DNA of 64,000 nucleotides. Source: Cristatella mucedo. Lineage: Eukaryota; Bryozoa; Phylactolaemata; Cristatellidae. This document shows, in pieces, positions 12,125-24,134 of the stretch (the first letter of the stretch is position 1; every line of letters starts with the position of its first letter). The stretch spans positions 365,001-429,000 of the forward strand of contig WPIO01000022.1 of assembly GCA_009760855.2 (NCBI GenBank), given 5' to 3'. The position numbers and the translations under genes are program-made. Below the pieces are notes generated by a model. That model saw only the letters and a list, made by a program, of their open reading frames with translations. It was not told where the DNA came from and searched no databases.

Positions 12125-12598
12125 CGGTATAATAATAATAATAATACTAGTAACACACTTGATATAGCACCCTCAGAGAACTCAATCTCTTTATAGGTGC
12201 TTTACATTTGCTGCAAAGGAAACACGATCGAATGGTTAGTGGTAGCATCCTCAATAAACAACAAGAATAACGTGGTTAGGGATGTCATGCACAGGCTCAG
12301 CATGTAAGTATGGTTAGTGGCAGCATGCACAGTCTCAGCACGCATAAGCACATTAGGATGAATCACAGGGACCCACTAAATGCTGTCATAAATAAGTGCG
12401 TTTTTTAATTTCTTTTTAAATGTGGTCAAATCAAGGGACGTCGTGATGGAAGTCAGGAGTGAGTTCCAGGCTTTGGGAGCATACGAACTAAATGCAGAGT
12501 CTCCGAAGGATTTGAGATTTGTACGAGGTATTGGTTAATAGTTAAATTCCGAAAAGCGGGTGGTACAATACTTACGATGGTACAATGCTCCTGACATC
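12125..12598 (-). mobile_element. LINE-A 3' end
   Basis: A minus-strand copy with a TAATAATAATAATAAT tail at 12130-12145, the hairpin tail, the 3' untranslated region and the conserved C-terminus (TNLKSFGDSAFSSYAPKAWN). It is truncated upstream at about 12598, where a different LINE copy begins. Confidence 0.88.
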
Positions 12599-13560
12599 AG
12601 TCGGTAATGAGCTCTACGCTTTGGGATCGCTCGAGCTGAAGGCACCGTCTCCAAAGGATTTAAGGATGGTTCGATGGACAGCTAAACGGCGATTCAAAAG
12701 AGTGGGGTATAATGTCCAGCATGATTGGAAAGTAGTTCGCGACAGTTTGGCCGAAGGGTGAGAATGGAGAGACCAAAGTGTAAGTGTCAAAACCTCGAAG
12801 TCGATGGGCTTCTTGATTTGAGAGTATGCACACATAAGAGAGAAGTCATGTAATGTGGCAATCGTGCCGCCCACTCGCGATAGACAAGCCTAGAGTGGGT
12901 TCTAGAGTGGGCTATCAATTTTATCGAAGTCGATAAGCTGCATTATGGGGAGCCAGTGAGAAGTGGTGGAATTTGGCAATTGTGATGTTCATTGCCGACC
13001 AGTGTATCAGCAGAGTTTTGCACTAACTGTAAGAATCTTATAGCAGATGTATGAAGACCTGCGAGTAGTGAGTTACTGAAGTCTAGTCGGTATGTCACAA
13101 ATGATTGGGCCATCTCGGCTGTGGTATCCTTATCTTATGCCCTGTTTAGCCTCAGGGATAAGATGCTCGCCTATACCGACCAAGGTCGCGGGCTTGTATC
13201 CTGAGACGTATGCAAAGCACCCATATAGAGACTAAGTTCCCCTAGGGCGCTATGCAAGTGAATTATATATAAACAAGCCCACATTTTTGAAATGGTGTGC
13301 AGCTGCAAATAAGAACACTTTACTGTGAAGCTGATATTGACATCTATATTACTGTCACTTTGGACCAAGACACCCAGATTTCGTGCAGAGGCTACAGGAG
13401 ACACGCTGGCTGAGCCCATTTTGAGGGATGATTTTTTAGATTTCAAGGTAATGTCAGGATTGCCAATAGCTAGTAACTTAATTTTATCGTCATTCAATTT
13501 GAGACAGTTTGTTGCCATTCAAGGGGGTATGTCAGCGACACATGCTGCAAGGCTGTTGTA
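12599..13560 (-). mobile_element. LINE fragment (thumb to C-terminus) split by SINE-1
   Basis: On the minus strand from 13560 downward: LKLNDDK, SVSPVASARNLGVL and LQLHTISK (post-catalytic region), then AQSFVTYRLDFSNSLLAGL, then LKSFGDGAFSS near 12650. A SINE-1 at 13145-13275 separates the first two parts. The catalytic box is missing. Confidence 0.82.
13145..13275 (+). mobile_element. SINE-1 inserted in a LINE
   Basis: A degraded tRNA-like head (GATAAGATGCTCGC, then a B-box-like GGTCGCGGGCTTGTATCC) is followed by the shared hairpin tail (AAGCACCC..AGAGACTAAGTTCCCCTAGGGCGCT) and an AATTATATATAA end. Confidence 0.75.
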
Positions 13561-14363
13561 GAGTTCAACGTGTTGGAAGTCGGAGAAGAAGCAAGGCACG
13601 GGTATAGCTCTGTCGTTTCAGATAAAAGTGAAAGCCTAGATAGCGCTTGGTGATTGCCTTTGTAGTCTTGCCAAGCTGATGATGGTGATGGCTCTCATCA
13701 AGCTTGGATAATGCAATAGATAACTACTTCTTAACCTATAAAGTGGAGTGAACCGGCAGTGTATATTATCTTTATAAATCTCAGCCGAGGAATATGTGGG
13801 AAGTTTGGCTTATAGAGAAAACCAGATTCACCTTCAATAAAGTAAAGGTATTCTTGATCGGTGAGTGCCAGTTACATGCATGCAACTGTGTGCGAATAAC
13901 TAGAAATGCGTTGTCCGAAATGCAGGTGGGGTGCTGAGAAGGATGCATTTACCTAGCTACCGGTAGCAGTACATAATTTAACTTCTGGTGTATATTTATG
14001 TTGTTGACACGTTGATGTTTCAGATGCTGCAGTGATCCAGCATTGACAATAATGGCCATTTTTGTAAAATGTATTACTATGCAATCTGAATAGTGTTCTA
14101 ATTTCGCTTCCTATTTTTTATCATGTTGCTGTCTTCTATGTAAGCTGACGAATTTTGCGATGGCCTTACATATAATAAACCAAAACTATAAAGTGGAAGA
14201 ACATTTCAGCTTGCATAGTAAAAATATGCAACGACGTAAGTTGGAATAGCATACCTAGTAAGCACTGCCAGTGCTTTGCTTACAGGTTTGACAGCTCAGT
14301 CACTGCTGGAACTTGATGCCGAACCAGATTTGCCTCCTTTCAAGGAAGCTCTTTTTTTTGCAG

Positions 14364-14504
14364 CTGCCAGAGATGAATGCAGCCGCCGAGAGCCTTGACA
14401 TGAGCCCGCTGGTGATTTTCTCCATTCAGAACGTGGGCCTCCTCGCAGGCATCGTCGGCATGGCCCTGCTGGCCGCGTTCAGCAACGAGTTGGGCGCTCA
14501 TTAG
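14364..14504 (+). CDS. SLC39A8/14-like: SLC39 (ZIP) zinc transporter, last coding exon
   Basis: The final exon starts after a T-rich tract and GCAG acceptor in phase 0. It encodes LPEMNAAAESLDM, then IQNVGLLAGIVGMALLAAF, a hydrophobic last transmembrane helix, then SNELGAH and a TAG stop at 14502-14504. The PEMN block, the (F/I)xxQN.GLL.G helix and the very short tail are the normal C-terminal layout of ZIP8/ZIP14-type transporters. Codons are much richer in G/C at the third position than in the upstream exon. An ATTAAA at 15152 could serve as polyadenylation signal, but this is uncertain. Confidence 0.93.
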   Translation: MPEMNAAAESLDMSPLVIFSIQNVGLLAGIVGMALLAAFSNELGAH

Positions 14505-17380
14505 CCGCTAGTGGCATTCCCACTGACCACCAGCGGATGCCGTGTACCGGCATCCTCTTCTTCTGCTGCTTCCGACTCGGCAAAGGCTATGTGCTCACCC
14601 AACTCGGACCTGTCGGTTTTGTAGCCGAACCTAGGCATTCATGGGATCAGCGGCCAAGCGTCCCCAAGCTTGACTTGTCAGACGCTCCGTTTTCATAGTC
14701 TTCACCCAGCTTGCTAGTTCGCTTGTACATATTTACAGGCTGTCTTATTTTTGCAGGACTTTTGTTTCCGCAGGGCTGGTTTTTCCTAATTATACGTGCC
14801 GAGTAGCATCTCTAACCGGAGTCTATCCTGAAAATATATCTATTGCTATTTTTTTTTTAATCGCAATGACTGTGATCTCTGCTACTCATTGCCTTTGACC
14901 TGCTCCCCATTGCCTCTGAAGCAATTTGCACGAACGGCCACTCGAAGTCGATCGAGTGCATTCGCTATGATCATCGGGTGCATTCGTTTCGTGCTAAGCT
15001 TGTTCGCCGAGCTCACAGCATTGGGCACACGGAGCTGCCAAGCAGCTTGAGCCGATCAGTCGAGACTGAGTTAAGTAGAGTGAAGCTCTGTGATGTGATT
15101 GGTGCTCGGGTCCAACTCGCATTGCTTGTCTGTTCTTGGTACGCTGATGGAATTAAAGTACTGTTTATCTGCTTATGCGGCATGCATATCGACCAAATGC
15201 CACTGTGAGGATCGAACCTTTCAAGTTGTAGCACTGTCCGATGACCCGTTGTTCAAGGTTTTCTTGGCCGATAAAAGGTTCAGCCAAGAAAACCTCGAAT
15301 CACAGGTCATGTTTCTAGGATACCGGACGAGTCTTTCACTGACTTCAATCAGCTAAGCATAGGTTGTTGATTTGCGTTCAGGCCGGAATTTCACATGTCA
15401 CTGTTGGTTTTAATTGGCTATGACTTGAGATGCAGCATCTCGAACGCCTGATATGCAGAGGCATTGTTTAGTTGTGTATCCCTTAGGGCAGGTTTTGTTG
15501 CGACCTGAGCGAGAGATGAGCTGCCGTGGATCAGCTCACAATGACGGTATTGGATTTCACGAATTAAGCATAAAGCAACTATGAAGCATGAAGGAACTAT
15601 GAACAGCTATGAAGCAACGATACAATTTGTACTGTGCCTGGAGAAACAGTGGGACAGAGTCCTCTATCTGTGAGGTCACCAGCTTAATATGCAAAGATGC
15701 TCAGTTGATGTCTTAGGTTTTTCTGAGAGCATTGCTAAGGATTGTGTACCCGGTGAAAAATTCGTACATTCAGATGCTTATAGATCAGTCAAATCTGATA
15801 TAGGAAGTGAAAATAATTACCTATGAGCTACATAGAACTAAGAAGAATTTCGTTGGCTTCTACACAGCAGTAGACTTTGATTTACTGTGTCTAGACACCG
15901 ATGCACTGAGAGTTTTAAAAGGCTAGACAACAGTGCGAGTTAGAAAAGTTATTGATGGCTGCAGAGGATGTAACATCCTCGCGAAACAGTCACTACAATC
16001 AAGGCAGTTGCTGCTTGTGCTAGAGATGGTGGCAATGGAGAAAAGTGTTAAATTTAGAACGGAACGAACTTTGGAGTTTGGCATGCGCCTCCCTTTTTAA
16101 ACGTAAGTATATGGCCTAAAGCCTCACACGGGCACGATCGGAATGCTAAGAGCGATCTTGTCCTTATCAGTCTCTTGCAGGGGATTGGGCTAAAGCCACT
16201 CTTAGCAATCATGGCTCACGGAGCTAAAAGAAATTTTTACTTTTGAATCTAGCTACCTAGGTACGAGGTTTATGAGCTGGCGCGACATGTTGGTATTAAC
16301 TATAGAGATGTTAGTAACCATATACATCCGCCTAAGCATGTTAAACTTCAGTATTGCTCTTACCTGGATACTCTAGGCATGCACTGCTGTGCTGCTTAGT
16401 ATTTGAGAATTTGTTTTAGTGAGCTGCACACGCCTTTTGTTGTGCTTAAAACCACAAATTACTCGACCGATTGTTTCAGCAATTGCATTGAAAAACTGAC
16501 AATTGCAAATCAATGTTAACTACAATTTTCATGTCCGTACCATGGATAAAATATGAAATCTACAGCTGCAAGATCTTTGGCATTGAATCACTCGGTATCT
16601 TAAGTTAAATTAAATTGGATGGAATGGATAGAACTGGATGGATGGTGGATGGAATCCATTCACTCGCGGCACAATCATCTGCGAGGGAGTAGAAATTGAC
16701 TGCGTGATTCTCGCGGTGCCTTCTGGTCACCTCAACTCATTGTCAAGGTTTAGCCTCTTAAAAAAATCCAAGCTCCTGTACCAGACTTAGAGGATAGGGC
16801 TACAGACAGGGCTACAGCAGCCTTCCTGAGTGAGTTCGGTATAGCAGGCGCTTCCTTATTCTGGTTTCAGTAAAAGAAAGATGGCGAAGGAAAAGTTTAC
16901 GAAATAAAGAAACTCAGGAAGGCCTCTATCCCTCCAGGAGCGTGCGAGTAACCAAAGTTAAGACATCCAGCGACGGCCGTGGAAAGCTGCAGGCTAGAGA
17001 AATTCCCGTATTTGACAATGTGCACGAGTATGGAATTGAGCACGCTGAAATTCTGGGAAATCGAAAGTGCTTCACGGTGAGTAGCAAGAAAGGATGACGG
17101 TAAATGACTAAATGAGCTGGAAATGAGCGAGTTAAGCAATGCATCTAAAACCCGAGGGGAATGGAATCTAGGGAAAGTATTCAGCTACCCGAGAGCTAGT
17201 TTCGTGGATGCTGCAATTCCTTCCGCAAGCTTGGTAACGATGGAGAAATTGTCGTTCGTGCGATCTTTTTCAGCGACATCCAAAGTCGAATCGACTGCTC
17301 ATTAACTTGAAAGGGCGATTCGTCGGGGTTCAGTTGATCTCTTACGTTCGGTAGCGGTGGCAGCAGCGCTCGACCTGTTT
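14505..17380. other. ZIP 3' untranslated region and intergenic sequence
   Basis: The first part is probably ZIP 3' UTR. I see no further exon or recognised transposon. Short open frames on both strands lack family motifs. Confidence 0.45.
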
Positions 17381-17500
17381 CCCCCCAGTTCCTCCTGCTC
17401 CCCAGCTCTTACTGCTCCCACAGCTCCTACTGCTTCCCCAGCTCCTACTGCTCCCCCAGTTCCTACTGCTCCCCCAGCTCCTACTGCTCCCCAGCTAGCT
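17381..17500 (+). repeat. 18-bp minisatellite
   Basis: About six to seven imperfect copies of an 18-bp unit of the form CTCCTACTGCTCCCCCAG, flanked by unique sequence. The open frame across it (Ala-Pro-Thr on one strand, Gly-Ala-Val on the other) is a consequence of the repeat. Confidence 0.85.
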
Positions 17501-17873
17501 GTAGCAGCGGCTGAGAAATAGCAAGTTCCTGTGGCACTCACAAAATTTTGAGCAGCACTTTATGCTGGTGAGTTCTCGAGACCACGATCGTGACACCCGG
17601 CTCCAGCGGAAGCGACGACGGCCATTTCCATACCAAAAGACCATCTGAAACTCCGTTGTACACGAGGAACGTGTTTTTTACTCGCTACAGTGAAATGCAT
17701 GCGATACCAGATTACGAGCGGTGATCTTCAAACTTTTATTAGACGAAAGCATGATAGTGCGAAGTTCGATGCCCTGCATTTTTGATTAGGTACGATCTTG
17801 CTCCACGACTTCAATCAAGAGCCTGCATATAAAACAAGCCAAAGATAAGTAGGCACAAGAGCAGCGCAACGAT

Positions 17874-17902
17874 TAAGTACGTAACTCGAACTTACGTACT
17901 TA
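17874..17902. repeat. 11-bp perfect hairpin
   Basis: TAAGTACGTAA and TTACGTACTTA flank a 7-nt loop. Its role is unknown. Confidence 0.8.
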
Positions 17903-18019
17903 TTTATGTAAGTCATGTCATTATGTCAAGGACCTGCAACCTGGCGGGCATATAAGAAGAGAATGGGACCAGAGCGGCCTGTCTTTTGGTAATTGCATGC
18001 CGGTCGATGAGTCAAGCAC

Positions 18020-18205
18020 CTCGGTCTTGACCCAAGGATAAGGTGCTCACACTTCACGAGCGACCCTGGTGGTGGGGATCGAGTTCCCAGCAATCGAAAT
18101 CCTTTATTGCTGCTGCAAGGGGGGGAGGGGGCGGTGAAAGCAGCTTAGGCTTTCGTCCGCCGCTATATAAATGTGGCAGCTAGATCAGCCGATCTTTTAT
18201 TTTTT
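18020..18205 (+). mobile_element. SINE-2 copy with poly-G insertion
   Basis: A SINE-2 head (GATAAGGTGCTCAC), a diverged B box, TTTATTGC and the 3' GCCGCTATATAAATG..GCTAGATCAGC block. A G-run at 18119-18132 enlarges the body. Confidence 0.68.
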
Positions 18206-18292
18206 GTAGTTTTATTGCACTGAGCGATAGCTGTTATAACCTGTTGGCGAGTCTGCATAAAGTCCCCTACCGTACCATCTGTAATAAATATA

Positions 18293-18440
18293 TTAGCTGA
18301 TTTAACAGCCTCATTTGTACAGCGGCAGAAGAGCCTTAGCGGCTATTAGTGCTTGCGGTTGGCAATAAAGGATCGCCCACTGCACGATTCGAAATTACGA
18401 GCTCGGTCGTGAAGAATGAGCACCTTACCTTGTACATGCA
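18293..18440 (-). mobile_element. SINE-2, full length
   Basis: Minus-strand copy running from the AGCTGATTTAACAGCCTC end to the GAGCACCTTA head. It lies directly beside the LINE-B copy. Confidence 0.78.
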
Positions 18441-18464
18441 ATTCCTTACGCTTTACCAAGAGCG

Positions 18465-19100
18465 TTGTTTTTGATAGTGCTGCTTTAAAGAAAGCTATTA
18501 GACCACTGCAGCAGACTACGAATATGGCTGCAAGGCTAGTGTTCAAGTCCCAGAGGTTTGAGCACGTGTCTCCTTTGCTGAAAGAGCTCGGATGGATGCC
18601 GATTGAGCAACGGATACACAGCAAAGTTCTTACGCTGAACTACAAGACCCGCCACGGCTGGGCTCCTTCGTACCTAGCTGAAATGCTGCATCAGTTTCAG
18701 CCTGTTCGCGCCCTCAGGTCCTGTGTGGACAATAAATTAGCTGTTCCATTCCTCCGCTTAAAGACCGTTGGCGACAGAAGCTTTAGCTCTGCAGGTCCTA
18801 GACTGTGGAACTCGCTTCCAAAATTCTTACGCAACGACAACTACTCTCCTACTGCCAAATATGGCTCATCCTTTTCAGCGGTCGTGAGCTGCTACTTCCA
18901 TGCTACTCACTACCTCAACTGCTCTCCTAACTCTGCTATGCTTCCCACTTTCTCTTTGTTGCGTGAGACGAAGTCTGTTGGCTACCGAATGCATACCGAA
19001 AGCCGCTTAGGCTGTGAGTGCGCTATACAAAACTCTCCTGCGTAGCACCCGCCTGGTCTTTATGAATTTGTGGAGTTACAGACGGAGATACATTACATTA
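18465..19100 (+). mobile_element. LINE-B 3' end with intact C-terminal frame
   Basis: Plus-strand open frame to 19045 carrying the conserved C-terminal region of a CR1/L2-type polyprotein: NMAARLVFKSQRFEHVSPLL, LGWMPIEQRIHSKVL, VDNKLAVPFLRL, then FSSAGPRLWNSLPKFL. A 3' untranslated region ends in short ACATT units near 19090. The copy is 5'-truncated, so it is non-autonomous. It is the best-preserved LINE-B end in the window. Confidence 0.9.
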
Positions 19101-21600
19101 CATTTACGACCTTGATCTCTCAGTCCTTGCCGAAGTTTTTCATGTCATGGACGTCAAATCTGCACATTTCACCCGTATTGTGCCGCTAACTGAGCAAGAA
19201 ATGGTTAGGTGGACATAGCAATAGGCTTTTATATGAAGTCAATAGTTAGCAAGTGCATGTTTAACCTAGAGTGGCCTGCAAAAATGCTGCTAAATTTTGT
19301 TTGAGATCCTGCGAGTAACGGATACGAAAGCTGCGGAGCTTTTCCCAAATTAACTGTCGTAAAAGGCCGCACACATGTTGTATACGTTGAAATTTGCTGC
19401 ATACACTGACGTCGGTGAAGCCATTGATAGGGGTGGAGAATTTTTGAACTGCAGGCGCAAATGCTTGGGTACGAATCGTCAACAATTTTGATTGCAGTTT
19501 CAGCAGCAAGTGACACACTTTGCAATTTGAGCAAGTTGGAAGTTTTCTTGCACTGCTGGCTTTGCAAAATGAAATTGGCTTCTGGCCTGCCATACTATGT
19601 GGATCAGACCCAACCTCATCTTTCAATGTAGTATAGACTGATTCTCATCCCTATATTTGGTGACTTCACGGAATTTTTCAATGTTAGTTAGTGGAACCGA
19701 GTTTCTGACCTGAACTTAACAGAATCATTGGCCGAGGTAACCATTTCATTCCTTAACTAGGATTCCACCATATCAATTTTGAGCTCTTTCGTCAATCTTT
19801 CTGATTCGGCAGCGATAAAACCTGTGGCGCTGGTATATAGCGTCGGAGTTTGTGATAGACAAACTTAGGGTATATTTAGCATATTTTGGCACATGCGTAC
19901 TACCGCTCTGCAGCAAACAGGGAAGGAGAGGAAGGGAACGTAAAAGCAAAAAGAGAGAATTGTCAGCAGGCGAGTGTGGTGCCCATCGTCCGAAGCTAGC
20001 TACTGTAAAGTTCCCTAGAGGTAGACGTCTCTCCCCTTCTAGGTCGCTTTCGCAATGGATGATATACGTGCGTCTGGAAGGCGTGACCTACGAGTTTCAA
20101 GCGGCATCCGACTGCTTACATTGCCGTTGCAAAGCCGTAAATTAAATGTACTTTCTGCTTAGATTTAGACTTTGAAATATTCGCTTCATGCAAAACTCAT
20201 TGAATGACCGACCGGCGGCACACAAACATAAATGGCACACTTTTTTGAACTTTGGGATCGTACTAAAGCATAATCAGCCCCCATCGCACAACTCCAGCCA
20301 ATTGCTCGATAGCCGTCGCCGGAAGCTCCAAAGGTTGTCTGGGATGCGTTCGATCCGGGTGGCCAGAGTTCGAGTCCGTTGGGCCGGGCTCCAGCTTTTG
20401 TCGGAGCAAGGTCAGAATTTGTGACAGCAATCGATGAGTGTGCATTAAGCTGAGCCTCCAAGAGGAGCCTCCCGGAGAAGCTGCATCGGCCGAATGCACT
20501 GCACCGATACGAGACCAATAAAAGACTGCTCTGACCGAGCCTGTCGCCGCGGAACGTTTGGCCACGTCATCAATAGAGCTAGTTACGGGGCACTGACATG
20601 ATACATGGACTGTTCATCTGGTTATTTGTCAGAATTAAACCAGTAGACGGCCATATTACCTAATCCCACGTTCAGGGCTCTACCCACTAGCTCGGCAGAC
20701 GGCACTATGCTCGCATCTTGTTCTAACCTCTTATTGCACTGTTTTAATTCTAGTTTAATTCTCATATTGTCCCAATGGTCTATTATATTGCTAGGCTGAC
20801 TAGCAAAATCGACTAATGTTCACAGACATGCTGTACGAGACGACAAAACGAGTCTGAGGGTGAAAGTGCTTAATCGTAATCTTAGCCTGACAATTTTGGC
20901 TGCAGAAGATCTGTGGCCGTTTTTCATCTTAGTTTCCATTTTGGCCCAGCTGGCGTCATGCTATGAAAGTAAGTTTAATAGTCTTGTGGCATATTTGCAT
21001 CGTATTTGTCTCCCAAAGTCATCCGTGGAAAGTCTTGGAAGGTGATAAAAGCCCGACTTGGCAGCGGTCCTGATGACCCGGAGGGAATAGGCGGAGTAGT
21101 ATGGGCAGAACGATTGACGAAAATGAAGGGAATAACCAAGTTTAACTAGCTAACGCTAACACTTTCTGCCTGGAAAGCCGACTGCAGCTAGACTGCCGCT
21201 AGAGCGCGGCGAGCTAGAGCAACGGGCCGGCGCCGGCGCCGACGCATAACAGCTCGTCCATTCAATGGCGGGCGTCGTTCTGCCTGGAGCTCCAGCCGGC
21301 TCTCTCTGCCTCTGCCTCCCGGTTTCTCTCTCCCTCTGTCTCTCGATCGGCATCGATTGACTCAGCTCTATCCACCCGGCAACGAGTCGTCGCATTTAAG
21401 TGGGTCATGGGGGGTCAGGGTGCACGCCCCCGTCGCAGCTCGCTCTGCGCTGCCCGAGAAAGCCGGCAGCAGAGGAGGAGCAGAGGTGCCAATCCGACGG
21501 CGGCTTCAGTGCGTTGCACTGTGCCTTTTCACAGAGGTTCGCATTCGCGTATACGATGCTGATCGTACGAATCGGCCACCATGATCGCTAGGAGCTCGGC
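19101..21600. other. Unannotated stretch
   Basis: No gene called. At 19229-19626 the minus strand is open in two frames with no recognised family. At 20340-20530 the sequence has a B-box-like GTTCGAGTCC and an AATAAAAGACTGC, and could be an old SINE or LTR end. Confidence 0.4.
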
Positions 21601-21610
21601 TCGTGACTTC

Positions 21611-22111
21611 GAGCTTCGCCGAGCTTCGCCGAGCTTCGCCGAGCTTCGCCGAGCTTCGCCGAGCTTCGCCGAGCTTCGCCGAGCTTCGCCGAGCTTCGCC
21701 GAGCTTCGCCGAGCTTCGCCGAGCTTCGCCGAGCTTCGCCGAGCTTCGCCGAGCTTCGCCGAGCTTCGCCGAGCTTCGCCGAGCTTCGCCGAGCTTCGCC
21801 GAGCTTCGCCGAGCTTCGCCGAGCTTCGCCGAGCTTCGCCGAGCTTCGCCGAGCTTCGCCGAGCTTCGCCGAGCTTCGCCGAGCTTCGCGCCGAGCTTCG
21901 CCGAGCTTCGCCGAGCCGCCGAGCTTCGCCCAGCTCCGCCGAGCTTCGCCGAGCTTCGCCGAGCTTCGCCGAGCTTCGACTTCGAGCTTCGCCGAGCTTC
22001 GCCGAGCTTCGCCGAGCTTCGCCGAGCTTCGCCGAGCTTCGCCGAGCTTCGCCGAGCTTCGCCGAGCTTCGCCGAGCTTCGCCGAGCTTCGCCGAGCTTC
22101 GCCGAGCTTCG
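21611..22111 (+). repeat. 10-bp minisatellite (GAGCTTCGCC)n
   Basis: About 50 tandem copies. The first 28 are essentially identical, and 21885-21985 is a scrambled patch containing a second copy of the left junction (ACTTCGAGCTTCGCC). Since 10 is not a multiple of 3 and the unit has no stop in any frame, several frames on both strands stay open; these are not genes. Confidence 0.97.
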
Positions 22112-24130
22112 CCGGGAGGGCGCCCGAGCGGAGGAGTTTCGTTGCGTTAACCGCCGCACATGCTAGGGGCCTACTCAGCTCTAGACGGCAGCTCTGCTCG
22201 GCTACTGCCGGCTATGCCCGCATGCTTGAGCCGAGCGATTGACTCGGAATTAATCGCGCTCCTCTCGCCAGGACAGCGGTGCAAGACCGTGCGACTCGTG
22301 ATTCAGCGACTCAAAGGGAATCGCTCGTGAAAGCTGCGAGATGCTCGTGAATCGCTCGTGAAAGCTGCGTCCCTACCTTGCGGCTGATAGCGTATGCTTA
22401 ATTTACAATCGCGAGATGGCAACAACGTATTGCTGAAAATCCACGAGACCTCAGCGCAGCACACAGTGCGCCGCTATGCAACCTCGCTCTGCAACCTCGC
22501 TCTGCATCTGCATCTGCTCTGCATCGAGCATCTGCTCGAGCGCCCGTTGTGCTCCGGTTAGTGGCCTCTTTGCCTCTGTGCTTCGTATCATCGTAGTATC
22601 AAAGTAGATGGCTGCTATTTCGCTGCCCACGCAGAGGGCTGACTCTCTAGGCCGACTCGCAATACACTTTAAGGCGTTGTGTTTCCCCACTAGCACACCT
22701 CTGGACTGTTTAGTTTTTGACGCCAGCTAGAGAAGGCTGCTTACCTGGCCGGAGCGAGGTATCTAGCCGAGTCAATTAGTTTTTTGACGTCAGTCTGCAG
22801 CTGACGACTGGCGACCAGCTTTCCGTTTGGAGATTGCAAATTTTGAGGTTTATAGCTCTTTTTTCTTGTTTGTGATAATTGCTTTTGATATCCATGGAAT
22901 AAGAAATAGTTGCTTTTCTGACAACTGCTGCTATACATATGGCAACCCTCCCCGGACGAAAACACAGCTTTGGCGTCTGCAGCCCCGCTTTTGCATAGCG
23001 AAACCCTATCAGTGGTAGCACACGGCTAAGCTATAAAAAAAGCACAGAGCAGCTAATTTCTGAAATTCGTGCCCATGCTTCCTTTGCTTTTCCTTTGAAT
23101 TTCAAGCCATAATGATTGTTAAGTTGAAGCCTCGTCTGCACGCACAGGAATCAGTCCGACGTCAAGTAAAGTCTTCCTTTAAAGGATAATTAAAGGAAGT
23201 TCCTCTAGCTTGAGCACGACTATTGAGTGGGTTAGCAAATATAAAAGTGCAAGCGTATAACTATAAGAACATCCGGAGGCGACATTTCAGGACGAGGGTG
23301 TAATCTGCAGAGCGCTGTCTGCATCTCATTGGCCAGTTTCCTGGTATATAATGGAGAAATGTACTTCTTTTTAGCTGCCATTCGTGATCGTTGGCCAGAA
23401 CGTGTCATTGATTGCCTCTCCTTTGTTTGATGAACTTGGCAACCGTCGATGGCTACATATCGTGTACTGTTTGTTATCTGCTCTTTATCGAAGTTCTCTA
23501 AATCGTCAGCAGTGGCCACTAATCACTTGCAAGCCCGGATATCCACATCGCGTGCTGGCTCGTGCCCAAAGCAAAGCCGTCTCTTCTAGTCGACGAGTCG
23601 ACGCTTTTCATCTCGAGCCTTACAACAACAGTGGTTCTATTTAAAATCGACACGCCCGACTGACTGCGGTTGTGTGAACACTAACTCAATCCTGCCACGG
23701 TAGTATGACCCTGACATTTAGAGCATTGAGTGATATCTGGAAAGCGCGAATAAATTGGCTCAATCTTCTATGGTAAATTTGTGAAATTTGCCAGATTGAG
23801 CTTACCCTGATTGAAGGAGGCTTACCTTAAGCTTATGCTATAATTGGAATGCTAGGGAAAATAGGGTCAAAAAGCGATTTTTGCTGGAATCTCTCAATGA
23901 AGTACACACGATTTGGTGAAATACCTGCACATAAAGTATATACCTGTGTTTATGCACTACTTATTGCTTGCCTACCTATCTATGCATTGCTAGCTAAATG
24001 CACTGGTTTTCACTAAACTTGCACTTAGGTCCGCATTTTGTACTATTTCGCATAGCATTTGGTGAAAAAAATGGTCCAAAAGCTATCAACAGAGGTAGAA
24101 GAAAATTTAGTACAGCATAATAATATTAAT
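22112..24130. other. Unannotated stretch
   Basis: Short tandem echoes occur at 22310-22375 (GAATCGCTCGTGAAAGCTGCG twice with spacing) and 22478-22545 (CTCGCTCTGCA and CATCTG units). No exon or transposon recognised. Confidence 0.45.
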
Positions 24131-24134
24131 AATA

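Noticed and set aside
21611-22111. CRISPR-like array
   Set aside because: There are no spacers; the repeats are head-to-tail 10-mers in a eukaryotic genome.
21506-22166. Three open frames of about 190-217 codons
   Set aside because: Consequence of a 10-bp tandem repeat with no stop in any frame.
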